Shown in pieces: positions 1-7,584 of a stretch of DNA of 13,785 nucleotides. Position 1 is the stretch's first letter; every line of letters starts with the position of its first letter. The stretch covers positions 1 to 13,785 of the forward strand of contig CATLZI010000028.1 in assembly GCA_950063125.1 (NCBI GenBank), read 5' to 3'. The notes below the pieces were generated by a model, which was given only the letters and a program-made list of their open reading frames with translations, made no database searches and had not been told where the DNA came from. The translations under genes were made by a program, and so were the position numbers. The stretch comes from an uncultured Porticoccus sp. (GTDB lineage: Bacteria > Pseudomonadota > Gammaproteobacteria > Pseudomonadales > Porticoccaceae).

Positions 1-248
1 ACCGGCTGAAACTTCAACAGCACGTCAAAGCAATCGGCGCGCAACTCTTCGAAGGCCGTGTCTATATCGAGGTCGCGGGTGATCGCCTCCAGCGCGCGGG
101 TCTCATCCGAGGCGAGATAGGCGGATGTCGCCAGGGTACAGTTCTCCGCGGTCATTGTACCCATGCGTTTGAAGCTCTGGCGGAGAACCTCCAGCGCCGT
201 TTCGAAGGATTTCAGCAGATGCGGGTTGGAAGCCATGGCCATGCTCAT
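1..248 (-). CDS. phoU: PhoU family phosphate-signalling protein (partial, C-terminal part beyond left edge)
   Basis: The last gene of the pst operon, of which only the first 82 codons are in the window. PhoU proteins are cytoplasmic three-helix-bundle regulators that couple Pst transporter activity to inhibition of the PhoR kinase and limit phosphate uptake. The visible part is helical and charged. It carries the family pattern of an acidic turn (RDLDID, about residues 56-61) followed by a helix ending in LKFQP, where family members usually continue with a conserved DLR segment. The start ATG at 246-248 overlaps the pstB stop in an ATGA, so the two are probably translationally coupled. Two further in-frame ATGs at 240-242 and 234-236 are alternatives. 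Assignment rests on modest sequence resemblance plus the standard position after pstB. The N-terminus is not close to the E. coli protein. Confidence 0.85.
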   Translation of the reverse strand, partial: MSMAMASNPHLLKSFETALEVLRQSFKRMGTMTAENCTLATSAYLASDETRALEAITRDLDIDTAFEELRADCFDVLLKFQP

Positions 249-1135
249 CCATACCGGCCGGTGATGTAACTTTCGGTGCGCGGGTGCCTGGGGGTGGTGA
301 AGATCTGGTTCGTGTCCCCGAACTCCATTGCTTCACCGAGATACATAAAGGCTGTGCGATGCGAGATGCGTGCCGCCTGCTGCATGTTGTGGGTGACGAT
401 CACGATGGTCCCGGTCTCTGACAGTTCCTGCAAGAGATCCTCGACCTTGGCCGTGGCGATCGGGTCGATGGAGCCGGTGGGTTCGTCCATCAGCAGCACG
501 TCCGGTTGGGTCGAGAGGGCGCGGGCGATGCAGAGGCGTTGTTGCTGGCCGCCGGACAGGGCAAGCGCGCTGCTATTGAGCCGGTCCTTTACCTCGTCCC
601 ACAACCCCGCCTTGCGCAAACTGTTTTCCACAATCTCATCCAGATCGGTTTTGCGATTGGCCAGACCGTGAATCCGTGGGCCATAGGCGACGTTGTCATA
701 AATCGACTTGGGGAAAGGATTGGGCTTCTGAAAGACCATCCCCACCCGGGCGCGCAGCTCCACCACATCCAGTTTCGGGTCATAAATATCCTGATTTTCC
801 AGATGCAGGCTACCCTCCACCCGGCAAATATCAATGGTATCGTTCATCCGGTTCATGCAGCGCAGAAAGGTGGATTTTCCACAGCCACTGGGGCCGATCA
901 GTGCCACCACCTCGTTTTTGCCGATATCCAGACTGACCCCGTGGATAGCCTGGTCCGCACCATAAAACACATTCACATCACGCATGCGCATCTTGGGATC
1001 ATCCACAAAGGGCGCACCAACGGTTTTTTCCGGAATGTACAAATTTTCTCCTGTCATCATATGCTCTTGTGCAACGACCCTGGGGTCTACTTGCACAGCA
1101 TCCTGAAACACATTCATTTTTTCTGCAATATCCAT
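245..1135 (-). CDS. pstB: Phosphate ABC transporter ATP-binding protein PstB
   Basis: The cytoplasmic ATPase that powers phosphate import by PstSCAB. All ABC hallmarks are present: Walker [10 protein letters not shown] at residues 81-89, Q-loop FQKPNP at 135-140, signature LSGGQQQ at 193-199, Walker B VLLMDEP at 213-219, and the H-loop histidine in VTHN at 248. KPNPFPKSI after the Q-loop is typical of PstB. At 296 residues it is about 40 longer than E. coli PstB. The extra length is an N-terminal extension before the conserved [11 protein letters not shown]. The D-loop reads GSIDP rather than the common SALDP. The start is supported by an AGGAA Shine-Dalgarno about 5 bases upstream. The gene follows pstA by 15 bp and overlaps phoU by 4 bp. 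Confidence 0.97.
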   Translation of the reverse strand: MDIAEKMNVFQDAVQVDPRVVAQEHMMTGENLYIPEKTVGAPFVDDPKMRMRDVNVFYGADQAIHGVSLDIGKNEVVALIGPSGCGKSTFLRCMNRMNDTIDICRVEGSLHLENQDIYDPKLDVVELRARVGMVFQKPNPFPKSIYDNVAYGPRIHGLANRKTDLDEIVENSLRKAGLWDEVKDRLNSSALALSGGQQQRLCIARALSTQPDVLLMDEPTGSIDPIATAKVEDLLQELSETGTIVIVTHNMQQAARISHRTAFMYLGEAMEFGDTNQIFTTPRHPRTESYITGRYG

Positions 1136-1150
1136 GTTGTTTCCTGTCAG

Positions 1151-2419
1151 TTACCAGCGGCGTTCAAGGCGTTTGCGCATGACGACCGCCAAAGTGTTCA
1201 TTGTGATCAGAAATGTCATCAGCACCATGATGGCGGCCGATGTCATGGTGACGAACGATTGCTCCGGACTGCTGGCCCAGAGAAATACCTGGACCGGCAA
1301 TACGGTGGCGGCATCCATTGCACCGGCGGGCAATTCAACGATAAACGCCACCATGCCAATCATCAGCAGCGGCGCGGTTTCACCCAGTGCCTGGGCCATA
1401 CCGATGATGCCACCGGTCAGCATCCCCGGCAGCGCCAGTGGCAGTACAAATTGCAATACCACCTGCATTTTTGAGGCACCCAGTCCCATCGCTGCCTGCC
1501 GAATACTGGGGGGAACCGCCTTGATCGCTGCCCGACTGGAAATAATGATGGTGGGTAATGTCATCAACGTCAGAACCAACCCGCCCACCAAGGGCACCGA
1601 GCGGGGCATACCGAATAAACCGATAAAAACCGCCAGACCCAGCAAACCGAAGATGATGGAAGGCACCGCAGCCAGGTTGTTGATGTTCACTTCGATAAAG
1701 TCAGTGAAGCGATTCTTCGGGGCAAACTCTTCCAGATAGACGGCTGCAGCAACACCGATCGGGAAACTCAGCGCCAGCGTCACCAACATGGTAAAAAACG
1801 AACCCAATATTGCCCCGAGGATACCGGCCTGTTCCGGTTCACGGGAATCACCCCGGGTAAAAAGGGAATGATTGAAGCCTGCGCGAACCTCATCACTCTG
1901 CTCCAGCTCCAACATCCAGGTCTGCTGCTGGTCACTGAGGCGAGCCGTCTTGCGCTTTGCCTCACTGCTCTTCAGAAACATGTCTGCATCATCATTGAGC
2001 TGCAACCACAGTGTGCGGGTCTGGCCCAGCAATTCCGGCGAGTTTTCCAACATCTCACGCAGCCGATAGCCTGCGGCGGTGCTCACCAGCGCAGCCAGTG
2101 CTCGCCTGCCTTCGCGCCCTTCCACGCCGGGAAAGCGCGCCTGAAGAGCCTCTCTAACAACCGCTTCGTAGTTGCCGTACTGAAGCTGTTCCAGATCCCG
2201 GGGATCGTCTATTTCCAGGCTTTCCGGGTCAAAGGTAATCTGCAAAGCGACGGAATATTCGTAAAATGCCCGGTAACCCTTGCCGATGATATCGGTGAAC
2301 AACAACAGCAGTGCCAGCAGGCCAATACTGATGGCACAGATACCATAGGCCTTGAAGCGTTTTTCTGCCCGATAGCGTCGCGCCAGCGTTTTGCGAACCT
2401 GTTCGGTGGTTACACTCAT
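1151..2419 (-). CDS. pstA: Phosphate ABC transporter permease PstA (long form)
   Basis: One of the two inner-membrane permease subunits of the PstSCAB phosphate importer. The N-terminus is cytoplasmic and basic and is followed by one membrane helix at about residues 25-45. A soluble, probably periplasmic segment of about 150 residues comes next, which fits the DUF3333 extension known from long PstA proteins. The ABC permease core begins near residue 200. The cytoplasmic EAA-type loop that contacts PstB is visible as MGLGASKMQ, about 311-319, ending LPLALPG at 326-332. At 422 residues it is much longer than E. coli PstA (about 296), entirely because of the extension. An AGAGGA ribosome-binding site precedes the ATG, and pstC ends 24 bp upstream, so it is cotranscribed. 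Confidence 0.95.
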   Translation of the reverse strand: MSVTTEQVRKTLARRYRAEKRFKAYGICAISIGLLALLLLFTDIIGKGYRAFYEYSVALQITFDPESLEIDDPRDLEQLQYGNYEAVVREALQARFPGVEGREGRRALAALVSTAAGYRLREMLENSPELLGQTRTLWLQLNDDADMFLKSSEAKRKTARLSDQQQTWMLELEQSDEVRAGFNHSLFTRGDSREPEQAGILGAILGSFFTMLVTLALSFPIGVAAAVYLEEFAPKNRFTDFIEVNINNLAAVPSIIFGLLGLAVFIGLFGMPRSVPLVGGLVLTLMTLPTIIISSRAAIKAVPPSIRQAAMGLGASKMQVVLQFVLPLALPGMLTGGIIGMAQALGETAPLLMIGMVAFIVELPAGAMDAATVLPVQVFLWASSPEQSFVTMTSAAIMVLMTFLITMNTLAVVMRKRLERRW

Positions 2420-2443
2420 ACTTTAATCCTCTTGCAGCCGAGC

Positions 2444-3832
2444 CTACTCGTACTGTTCCCGGTATTTCTTGACGATATGCAGAGCGACCACATTCATCAA
2501 CAGGGTGGTAATAAACAGCATCAAACCCAGAGCAAACGCCGCCAGTGTTTTGGCGCTGTCGAATTCCTGATCCCCGGTCAGCAGGGTGACAATCTGTACC
2601 GTAATGGTGGTCACCGCCTGCAGGGGGTTGGCGGTGAGATTTGCCGCAAGACCGGCCGCCATAACCACGATCATGGTTTCGCCGATGGCCCGTGAGGCCG
2701 CCAGCAGAATACCGCCCATAATGCCCGGCAACGCCGCGGGAAAAATCACCTTTTTGATGGTTTCCGAACGGGTGGCACCGAGCCCCAGCGAAGCATCCCG
2801 CATCGCTCTGGGCACCGCAGTGATCACATCGTCAGACAGAGAAGATACAAAAGGGATCAACATAATCCCCATCACCAGCCCTGCCGCCAGTGCAGATTCA
2901 GAGGCGACGGAGAGCCCCAGAGACTGACCGACATCACGAATAAAGGGCGCCACGGTGAGGGCTGCAAAAAAACCGTAAACAACGGTCGGTACCCCGGCGA
3001 GCACCTCCAGCGCGGGCTTGGCGAACGAACGGACTTTGGAGTGGGCATATTCCGCCAGATAAATGGCCGACATCAATCCCACCGGTACTGCCACTATCAG
3101 GGCAATGGCTGAAATCAGCAGGGTGCCGGCGAACAGCGGCACGGCACCAAAGGCACCCTCCGAAGCCACCTGGTCCGCACGCAGCGCCATTTGCGGACTC
3201 CAGTTTAGCCCGAACAGGAAATCTGTAATCGGCACCTGACCAAAAAACCGGATCGATTCAAACAGCACAGAAAACACGATACCGACGGTGGTCACCACCG
3301 CCAGTACGGCACAGAGCATGAAGACGACCAGCAATACCCGTTCCACCTGTTCACGGGCTGGCATTCTTGCGGAAACCCGCAGCCAGGCCCAAGCACCACC
3401 CACCATGGCCAGTACGATCACAACAACGGCCATGGCCATGGCACTGATCGATTGCAACTGGTTTAGTCGTCCGGCAGCGTTAGCCACAGCAGCATCCACA
3501 AAGTCGGTCGGCAGCGCACCACTGGCCACATTGCCAATCTGGCTGATCAGCAGGTTGCGTGCAGTACCGTCCACCGGTTGGAGCTCTGTGGGCAGGCTGT
3601 CCAATACCATGATACGGATCAGGGTCTGATCAAATACCAGCCAGGTCACCAGTACTGTCAATGCCGGCAGCGCACACCAGATGGCCGAGCGCATGGCATA
3701 GTAGAATGGTAGTGAGCGGAGATGGCGGATACCACCCAACGGCTGTGCAACCTGCAGTGCCCGGTGGCGACCCATGATGAAAGCCGTAACAATCATCGCA
3801 GCAAGTATTAATAATAACTGTCCGGTCTGCAT
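2444..3832 (-). CDS. pstC: Phosphate ABC transporter permease PstC (long form)
   Basis: The partner permease of PstA in the phosphate importer. I chose the ATG at 3830-3832 (462 residues). It has GGAG six bases upstream and its product begins directly with a membrane helix. The longer reading frame would start at a TTG (3899-3901) that abuts the base of the pstS-pstC hairpin. Membrane helices occur near residues 4-20 and 50-67, then a loop, then helices near 131-150 and 165-190. The transport core runs from about 230 to 455. The EAA loop is SLGLGATRSETIKKV (348-362), followed by FPAALPG (364-370). The N-terminal half resembles the DUF3708 region of long PstC proteins. Homology to PstC is clear from the core and from position between pstS and pstA. 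Confidence 0.94.
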   Translation of the reverse strand: MQTGQLLLILAAMIVTAFIMGRHRALQVAQPLGGIRHLRSLPFYYAMRSAIWCALPALTVLVTWLVFDQTLIRIMVLDSLPTELQPVDGTARNLLISQIGNVASGALPTDFVDAAVANAAGRLNQLQSISAMAMAVVVIVLAMVGGAWAWLRVSARMPAREQVERVLLVVFMLCAVLAVVTTVGIVFSVLFESIRFFGQVPITDFLFGLNWSPQMALRADQVASEGAFGAVPLFAGTLLISAIALIVAVPVGLMSAIYLAEYAHSKVRSFAKPALEVLAGVPTVVYGFFAALTVAPFIRDVGQSLGLSVASESALAAGLVMGIMLIPFVSSLSDDVITAVPRAMRDASLGLGATRSETIKKVIFPAALPGIMGGILLAASRAIGETMIVVMAAGLAANLTANPLQAVTTITVQIVTLLTGDQEFDSAKTLAAFALGLMLFITTLLMNVVALHIVKKYREQYE

Positions 3833-3904
3833 GAACTGCTCCAGTATTATTTTTCCACCTACAACCGTATAGCGGTGGGAATTTCCAATACCCAGGGACA
3901 AGAA

Positions 3905-3929
3905 GGCCCGACGTGTTCTACGCCGGGCC
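3905..3929 (-). terminator. Hairpin between pstS and pstC (attenuator or mRNA-stabilising stem)
   Basis: A 10-bp stem (3905-3914 with 3920-3929) with a 5-base loop and one G-U pair, starting 19 bp after the pstS stop. In the minus-strand transcript it is followed by TTCTTGT, a weak U-tract, so it would end only part of the transcripts. Alternatively it would protect the 3' end of a pstS-only RNA. Either reading explains the usual need for excess binding protein over permease. Confidence 0.55.
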
Positions 3930-3947
3930 CGATGTCACTAGTCAACC

Positions 3948-4997
3948 TTATTCAAACTCTTTACCGGTCATGCTGCTGAGCGACTTCGCGTTATCCGCCC
4001 ACTTCATGCGCTCATTTTTAGGTGAAGGAATCAGACCCTTGTCTGCCAGATAGCCTTCGTCACCCCAAGCGCGATCGTTAGTGAATTCCTTCACATACTC
4101 CTGGATACCGGGAATCACGCCGACGTGGGCTTTTTTCACATAGAAATACATGGAGCGTGCCATCGGGTATTCACCACTACCCACTGTTTCCATGTTCGGA
4201 CTCACACCTTTGATTTTTACGGCCTTAACAATGGAGCGGTTCTGATCGAGGAAGGAGAAGCCAAAGACGCCCAGTATATTGGGTGAAGATTCCAGTTTCT
4301 GAATAATCAAGTTATCGTTTTCGCCGGCTTCGATGTAGTGACCATCTTCACGAATGCTGCGACACACTGATTTGTATTTGTTTTTGTCCTGATCCTTCAT
4401 CGCTTTCAACCAGGGGAAGGTCTTGCAGCCACCTTCAACACCCAGTTCGTTGAACGAATCACGGGTACCGGAAGTGGGCGGCGGGCCTACCACTTCAATC
4501 TTGACATTTGGCAGTGCCGGATTGACGTCTTTCCAGGTTTTGTAGGGGTTGGCTACCAGCTCTTCTGTGCCGTTCGGATTTGGCACATCCTTGGCCATCG
4601 CCAGGTACAGATCACGCAGGGAAATATCGAGATCTGGTCCTTTTACGGAATTGGCAACTACCAGACCGTCATAACCGATCTGTACTTCGGTAATGTCTTT
4701 AACACCGTTGGACTTGCACAGCTCAAACTCGGACTGCTTCATACGGCGGGAAGCATTGGTGATATCGGGGTGCTGGGTGCCAACGCCCTGACAAAACAGC
4801 TTCAGTCCACCACCGGAGCCGGTGGATTCAATTTTGGGGGTCGGGAAACTGGTATTGCGGCCGAACCGTTCTGCTACCACAGTGGCAAAGGGATAGACGG
4901 TGGATGAACCGACTATGGAAACGGTATCACGAGCCATTGCTGGCACACTGGACAGAGCCAGTGCTGCAGCGAGTACTAATTTATGGGTATTTTTCAC
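3948..4997 (-). CDS. pstS: Periplasmic phosphate-binding protein PstS
   Basis: The substrate-binding protein that captures inorganic phosphate in the periplasm and delivers it to PstC/PstA. A Sec signal peptide is clear: a basic start (MKNTHK), a hydrophobic core, and an AMA cleavage site after about residue 22. Phosphate-contacting loops typical of the family are visible: GSSTVYPF at 30-37, STGSGGG at 58-64 and TSGTRDSF at 175-182. The 349 residues fit the family. The start is a GTG at 4995-4997 with a strong GGAGG five bases upstream (5003-5007), which makes it the only sensible start. It is the first gene of the pst operon and is preceded by tandem Pho boxes, so strong induction on phosphate starvation is expected. 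Confidence 0.96.
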   Translation of the reverse strand: MKNTHKLVLAAALALSSVPAMARDTVSIVGSSTVYPFATVVAERFGRNTSFPTPKIESTGSGGGLKLFCQGVGTQHPDITNASRRMKQSEFELCKSNGVKDITEVQIGYDGLVVANSVKGPDLDISLRDLYLAMAKDVPNPNGTEELVANPYKTWKDVNPALPNVKIEVVGPPPTSGTRDSFNELGVEGGCKTFPWLKAMKDQDKNKYKSVCRSIREDGHYIEAGENDNLIIQKLESSPNILGVFGFSFLDQNRSIVKAVKIKGVSPNMETVGSGEYPMARSMYFYVKKAHVGVIPGIQEYVKEFTNDRAWGDEGYLADKGLIPSPKNERMKWADNAKSLSSMTGKEFE

Positions 4998-5033
4998 GTT
5001 TGCCTCCAGGGCTGATCATTAACATCGGGACTG

Positions 5034-5039
5034 ATGCTA
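5034..5039 (-). promoter_or_regulatory. Probable -10 element of the pstS promoter
   Basis: TAGCAT on the minus strand, 10 bp downstream of the last PhoB half-site. In PhoB-activated promoters the Pho box replaces the -35 element and ends about 10 bp before the -10. This spacing fits and implies transcription starting near 5027, about 30 bases before the GTG. Confidence 0.6.
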
Positions 5040-5049
5040 GTGGTCTATC

Positions 5050-5089
5050 GTGACAACTCTATGAATCTTGTATGACAGTAATGTGACAA
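5050..5089 (-). promoter_or_regulatory. Tandem Pho boxes (four PhoB half-sites) upstream of pstS
   Basis: Read on the minus strand, four 7-mers occur in direct repeat, each separated by 4 bp: TTGTCAC (5083-5089), CTGTCAT (5072-5078), GATTCAT (5061-5067) and TTGTCAC (5050-5056). The classical Pho box is two CTGTCAT-like 7-mers with a 4-bp AT-rich spacer. The first pair is a near-perfect box, and the second pair is a weaker upstream half plus a good downstream half. Their orientation and the -10 position assign them to pstS. PhoB itself is not encoded in the window. Confidence 0.88.
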
Positions 5090-5167
5090 CCGCCAGATCC
5101 CATAATACAAACAGGCTTCCGATTGGATTGCCATCAGCTCTCCCACCAACCATCTCAGGTTTGTTCT

Positions 5168-5177
5168 GGTCGCGACC
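5168..5177. repeat. 10-bp perfect palindrome in the pstS-dctQ divergent region
   Basis: GGTCGCGACC is fully self-complementary and sits 10 bp before a TATAAA element ahead of dctQ, a position where a dimeric regulator could act. No regulator gene is adjacent, so operator function is only a guess. Confidence 0.3.
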
Positions 5178-5187
5178 CGCCCTGTCT

Positions 5188-5193
5188 TATAAA
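5188..5193 (+). promoter_or_regulatory. Possible -10 element of the dctQM promoter
   Basis: TATAAA lies 29 bp before the ATG of dctQ. The -35 region is poor: TTCTGG at 18-bp spacing is the best candidate. If real, the promoter probably depends on an activator. The region from 5090 to 5167 shows no other clear signal. Confidence 0.35.
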
Positions 5194-5222
5194 CTGTGTG
5201 ACGGTTGCGAGAGATAATAAAA

Positions 5223-5780
5223 ATGCCTCGATTGATACATTTTCTGGAACATCTGGCCAGCGGTATCGACTGTTTTACTGAATGGACCGGCAGATTGGTG
5301 GCCTGGCTGACCCTCGCCATGATGGTGTTGACCTGTCTGGTGGTGGTCATGCGCTATTTCCTGCAATCCGGCTCGATCGCCTTACAGGAGTCGGTCACTT
5401 ATTTTCATGCAGTGGTTTTTCTGCTAGGTGCCGCCTTTACGCTAAAACGCGGCGGCCACGTTCGCGTGGATATTTTCTATCAACGTTACAGCCCGCGCAT
5501 GAAAGCACTGGTGGATGCGCTGGGTGGACTACTGTTTCTCATCCCTGTATGTATTCTGATACTGCTGTTCTGCTGGGAGTACGTCACAAACAGCTGGGCA
5601 ATAAGGGAGGTCTCCAAGGAAGCGAGCGGGCTGCCGTGGGTTTACCTGCTGAAAACCCTGTTAATCCTGATGCCGATTACCCTGCTGTTGCAGGGTATCG
5701 CGGAAGTGATCAAAAACCTGCTATTTTTCTTTGGGTTGAGTCAGACACAAACCATTGAACATCAGGAGCACGTGCTCTGA
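5223..5780 (+). CDS. dctQ: TRAP transporter small membrane subunit (DctQ family)
   Basis: The small integral membrane subunit of a tripartite ATP-independent periplasmic (TRAP) transporter, which with DctM forms the Na+-driven permease. Four hydrophobic helices are visible at about residues 25-44, 56-74, 100-119 and 142-160. Family features include an MRYFLQSGSIALQES segment (43-57) between helices 1 and 2 and the GGHVRVDIF motif at 77-85 after helix 2. I chose the ATG at 5223-5225, with AGAG nine bases upstream, giving 185 residues. An in-frame TTG at 5205 would add six residues and is less likely. The stop codon shares one base with the dctM start (TGATG), so the pair is translationally coupled. 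The transported substrate cannot be told from this subunit. Confidence 0.9.
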   Translation: MPRLIHFLEHLASGIDCFTEWTGRLVAWLTLAMMVLTCLVVVMRYFLQSGSIALQESVTYFHAVVFLLGAAFTLKRGGHVRVDIFYQRYSPRMKALVDALGGLLFLIPVCILILLFCWEYVTNSWAIREVSKEASGLPWVYLLKTLLILMPITLLLQGIAEVIKNLLFFFGLSQTQTIEHQEHVL

Positions 5781-7150
5781 TGGTTGAATACATTCCTGTA
5801 CTGATGTTTGCCGTGGTCTGCCTGATGCTGATGGCTGGCTACCCGGTGGCGTTTTCGCTGGCGGGCACCGCACTGATTTTTGCAATGGTTGGCACCGCCA
5901 CCGGCCATTTTGACATGTCCTTTTTGCATGCCCTGCCCAACCGTTTATACGGCACGATCGACAATACCACACTGATCGCTGTGCCCCTGTTTGTGCTGAT
6001 GGGCGTCATGCTGGAAAAATCCCGATTGGCAGAGGACCTGCTGGATAGCATGGCCCTGCTGTTTGGGAAATTCAAAGGGGGACTGGGTATTTCGGTGGTA
6101 GTGGTAGGCATGCTGCTGGCTGCCAGCACCGGGATTGTCGGCGCCACGGTGGTCGCCATGGGACTGATGTCCCTGCCCACCATGTTGAAACGCGGTTACC
6201 ATCCGGCACTGGCCACCGGCTCCATTTGCGCCACCGGCACCCTGGGGCAGATTATTCCCCCATCCATCGCCCTGGTTCTGCTGGGCGATATCCTGTCCAG
6301 CGCCTACCAGCAGGCCCAGCTGGGAATGGGTATTTTTAACCCGAAAACAATCTCTATCGGGGATCTGTTTGTGGGCGCGATTGTGCCCGGCCTGTTACTG
6401 GTAACCCTTTACATTCTGTATCTGATTGCCATCTCACGGCTTAAACCCGAGCTTGCACCAGTGGCTGAGGTTGACGGTGAGTCCAGCCTCTCGGCTGCCA
6501 GATTGCTGCGCAGCCTGTTACCGCCGGTGGTGTTGATCGTGGCCGTACTGGGTTCGATTCTCAGTGGTGCAGCCACCCCCACGGAAGCGGCCGGTGTAGG
6601 TGCCATGGGGGCCACCCTGCTGGCACTGGGGCGTCGGCAACTGACCATGAAAAGGTTGCGGGATATCACCCAGTCCACCACGGAAGTCACTGCCATGGTG
6701 TTCCTGATCCTGATCGGTGCCGCGATATTCTCCCTGATCTTCCGGGGTTTTGGCGGCGAGGAATTGATGGAGGACCTGTTTCATCGTATTCCCGGCGGGG
6801 TTGTCGGTGCCACGCTGGTGGTCATGGTGGTGATTTTTCTACTGGGTTTTATTCTCGATTTTATCGAAATCACCTTTGTCGTCGTGCCTATCGTCGGACC
6901 TATTTTGCTGGCAATGGGACTTGACCCGGTTTGGCTTGGCATCATGATCGCCATCAACCTGCAAACCTCTTTTCTGACACCACCCTTTGGCTTTGCCCTG
7001 TTCTATCTGCGCGGTGTTGCACCGCCCTCGGTAGCAACCCGCGATATTTACCGCGGCGTCGTGCCTTTTATCATTATTCAACTATTGCTGATGTTAATGT
7101 TGGCCATCTGGCCCTCGCTGGCCACCTGGCTGCCATCCATTGTTTTCTGA
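5780..7150 (+). CDS. dctM: TRAP transporter large membrane subunit (DctM family)
   Basis: The large permease subunit of the TRAP transporter, which forms the transport pathway for an organic acid or similar solute using a sodium gradient. At 456 residues it is almost wholly hydrophobic, with about a dozen predicted helices. Conserved DctM motifs are visible: GTLGQIIPPS at 153-162, GAATPTEAAGVGA at 263-275 and QTSFLTPPFG at 395-404. An extra stretch of about 25 residues, AYQQAQ to ISIGDLF (175-197), follows the first motif. I associate this with the mannitol/chloroaromatic or 2-oxoacid branch of the family, from memory. No periplasmic DctP gene is found on either side. The upstream neighbour is the divergent pst operon and the downstream one a thioesterase. 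Confidence 0.93.
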   Translation: MVEYIPVLMFAVVCLMLMAGYPVAFSLAGTALIFAMVGTATGHFDMSFLHALPNRLYGTIDNTTLIAVPLFVLMGVMLEKSRLAEDLLDSMALLFGKFKGGLGISVVVVGMLLAASTGIVGATVVAMGLMSLPTMLKRGYHPALATGSICATGTLGQIIPPSIALVLLGDILSSAYQQAQLGMGIFNPKTISIGDLFVGAIVPGLLLVTLYILYLIAISRLKPELAPVAEVDGESSLSAARLLRSLLPPVVLIVAVLGSILSGAATPTEAAGVGAMGATLLALGRRQLTMKRLRDITQSTTEVTAMVFLILIGAAIFSLIFRGFGGEELMEDLFHRIPGGVVGATLVVMVVIFLLGFILDFIEITFVVVPIVGPILLAMGLDPVWLGIMIAINLQTSFLTPPFGFALFYLRGVAPPSVATRDIYRGVVPFIIIQLLLMLMLAIWPSLATWLPSIVF

Positions 7151-7166
7151 AATCCGTACAGGATTT
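7150..7166 (+). repeat. Small hairpin just after dctM
   Basis: AAATCC and GGATTT form a perfect 6-bp stem around a 5-base loop, starting at the last base of the dctM stop. No U-tract follows, so it is unlikely to be a terminator. It may protect the dctM 3' end or have no role. Confidence 0.3.
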
Positions 7167-7184
7167 AATTATAAGGAGTAGAGC

Positions 7185-7583
7185 TTGACTGAAATCAATC
7201 AACCACCGGCACCCCGCGGCGAACTCACCCTGCAGACGATAGCCATGCCCAAAGACACCAATTCCAGTGGTGATATTTTTGGTGGCTGGCTGCTCTCACA
7301 AATGGACCTCGGTAGCTCCATTCTGGCCCAGCGTGTTGCAAAAGGTCGCGTGGCCACGGTTGCAATCAGTGAAATGTCGTTTCTTCGACCGGTTCCGGTT
7401 GGTGCCATTGTCAGCTGCTACTGTGAGTTGATGCAGGTCGGCAGCAGCTCCATGACCATCAACGTTGAGGTCTGGATCAACATTGAATCCACCAATGAGC
7501 CCGCCAAGGTAACAGAGGGGCAATTTGTTTTTGTTGCCATCGACGAACGGGGCAAAACCCGCACGGTCAGCAAGGACAAATAA
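7185..7583 (+). CDS. yciA: YciA-type acyl-CoA thioesterase (hotdog fold)
   Basis: A cytoplasmic hotdog-fold enzyme that hydrolyses acyl-CoA thioesters to free acid and CoA. YciA enzymes accept a wide range of acyl chains. The match to E. coli YciA is strong along the whole length: LQTIAMPKDTNSSGDIFGGW at 16-35, SQMD at 38-41 (its aspartate corresponds to the catalytic residue of the H. influenzae enzyme, from memory), FLRPVPVG at 66-73, and NVEVWI at 93-98. The 132 residues are typical. The start is a TTG at 7185-7187, fixed by AAGGAG six bases upstream (7173-7178) and by the lack of a usable ATG. It lies 34 bp after dctM with no terminator between, so it could be in the same transcript. Confidence 0.93.
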   Translation: MTEINQPPAPRGELTLQTIAMPKDTNSSGDIFGGWLLSQMDLGSSILAQRVAKGRVATVAISEMSFLRPVPVGAIVSCYCELMQVGSSSMTINVEVWINIESTNEPAKVTEGQFVFVAIDERGKTRTVSKDK

Positions 7584-7584
7584 A

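Noticed and set aside
276..1474. Long plus-strand open frames opposite pstB and pstA (for example 506-1474)
   Set aside because: They lie fully or largely antisense to clearly homologous genes and show no domains. They are rich in His, Gln and Arg, as expected from codon shadowing.
1868..2695. 275-residue plus-strand open frame opposite pstA and pstC
   Set aside because: It spans two conserved genes on the other strand and has composition typical of an antisense shadow, with no recognisable family.
5045..5350. 101-residue minus-strand open frame over the Pho boxes and dctQ start
   Set aside because: It runs through the regulatory region and the first part of dctQ, and its product is not family-like. 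The regulatory elements explain the sequence better.
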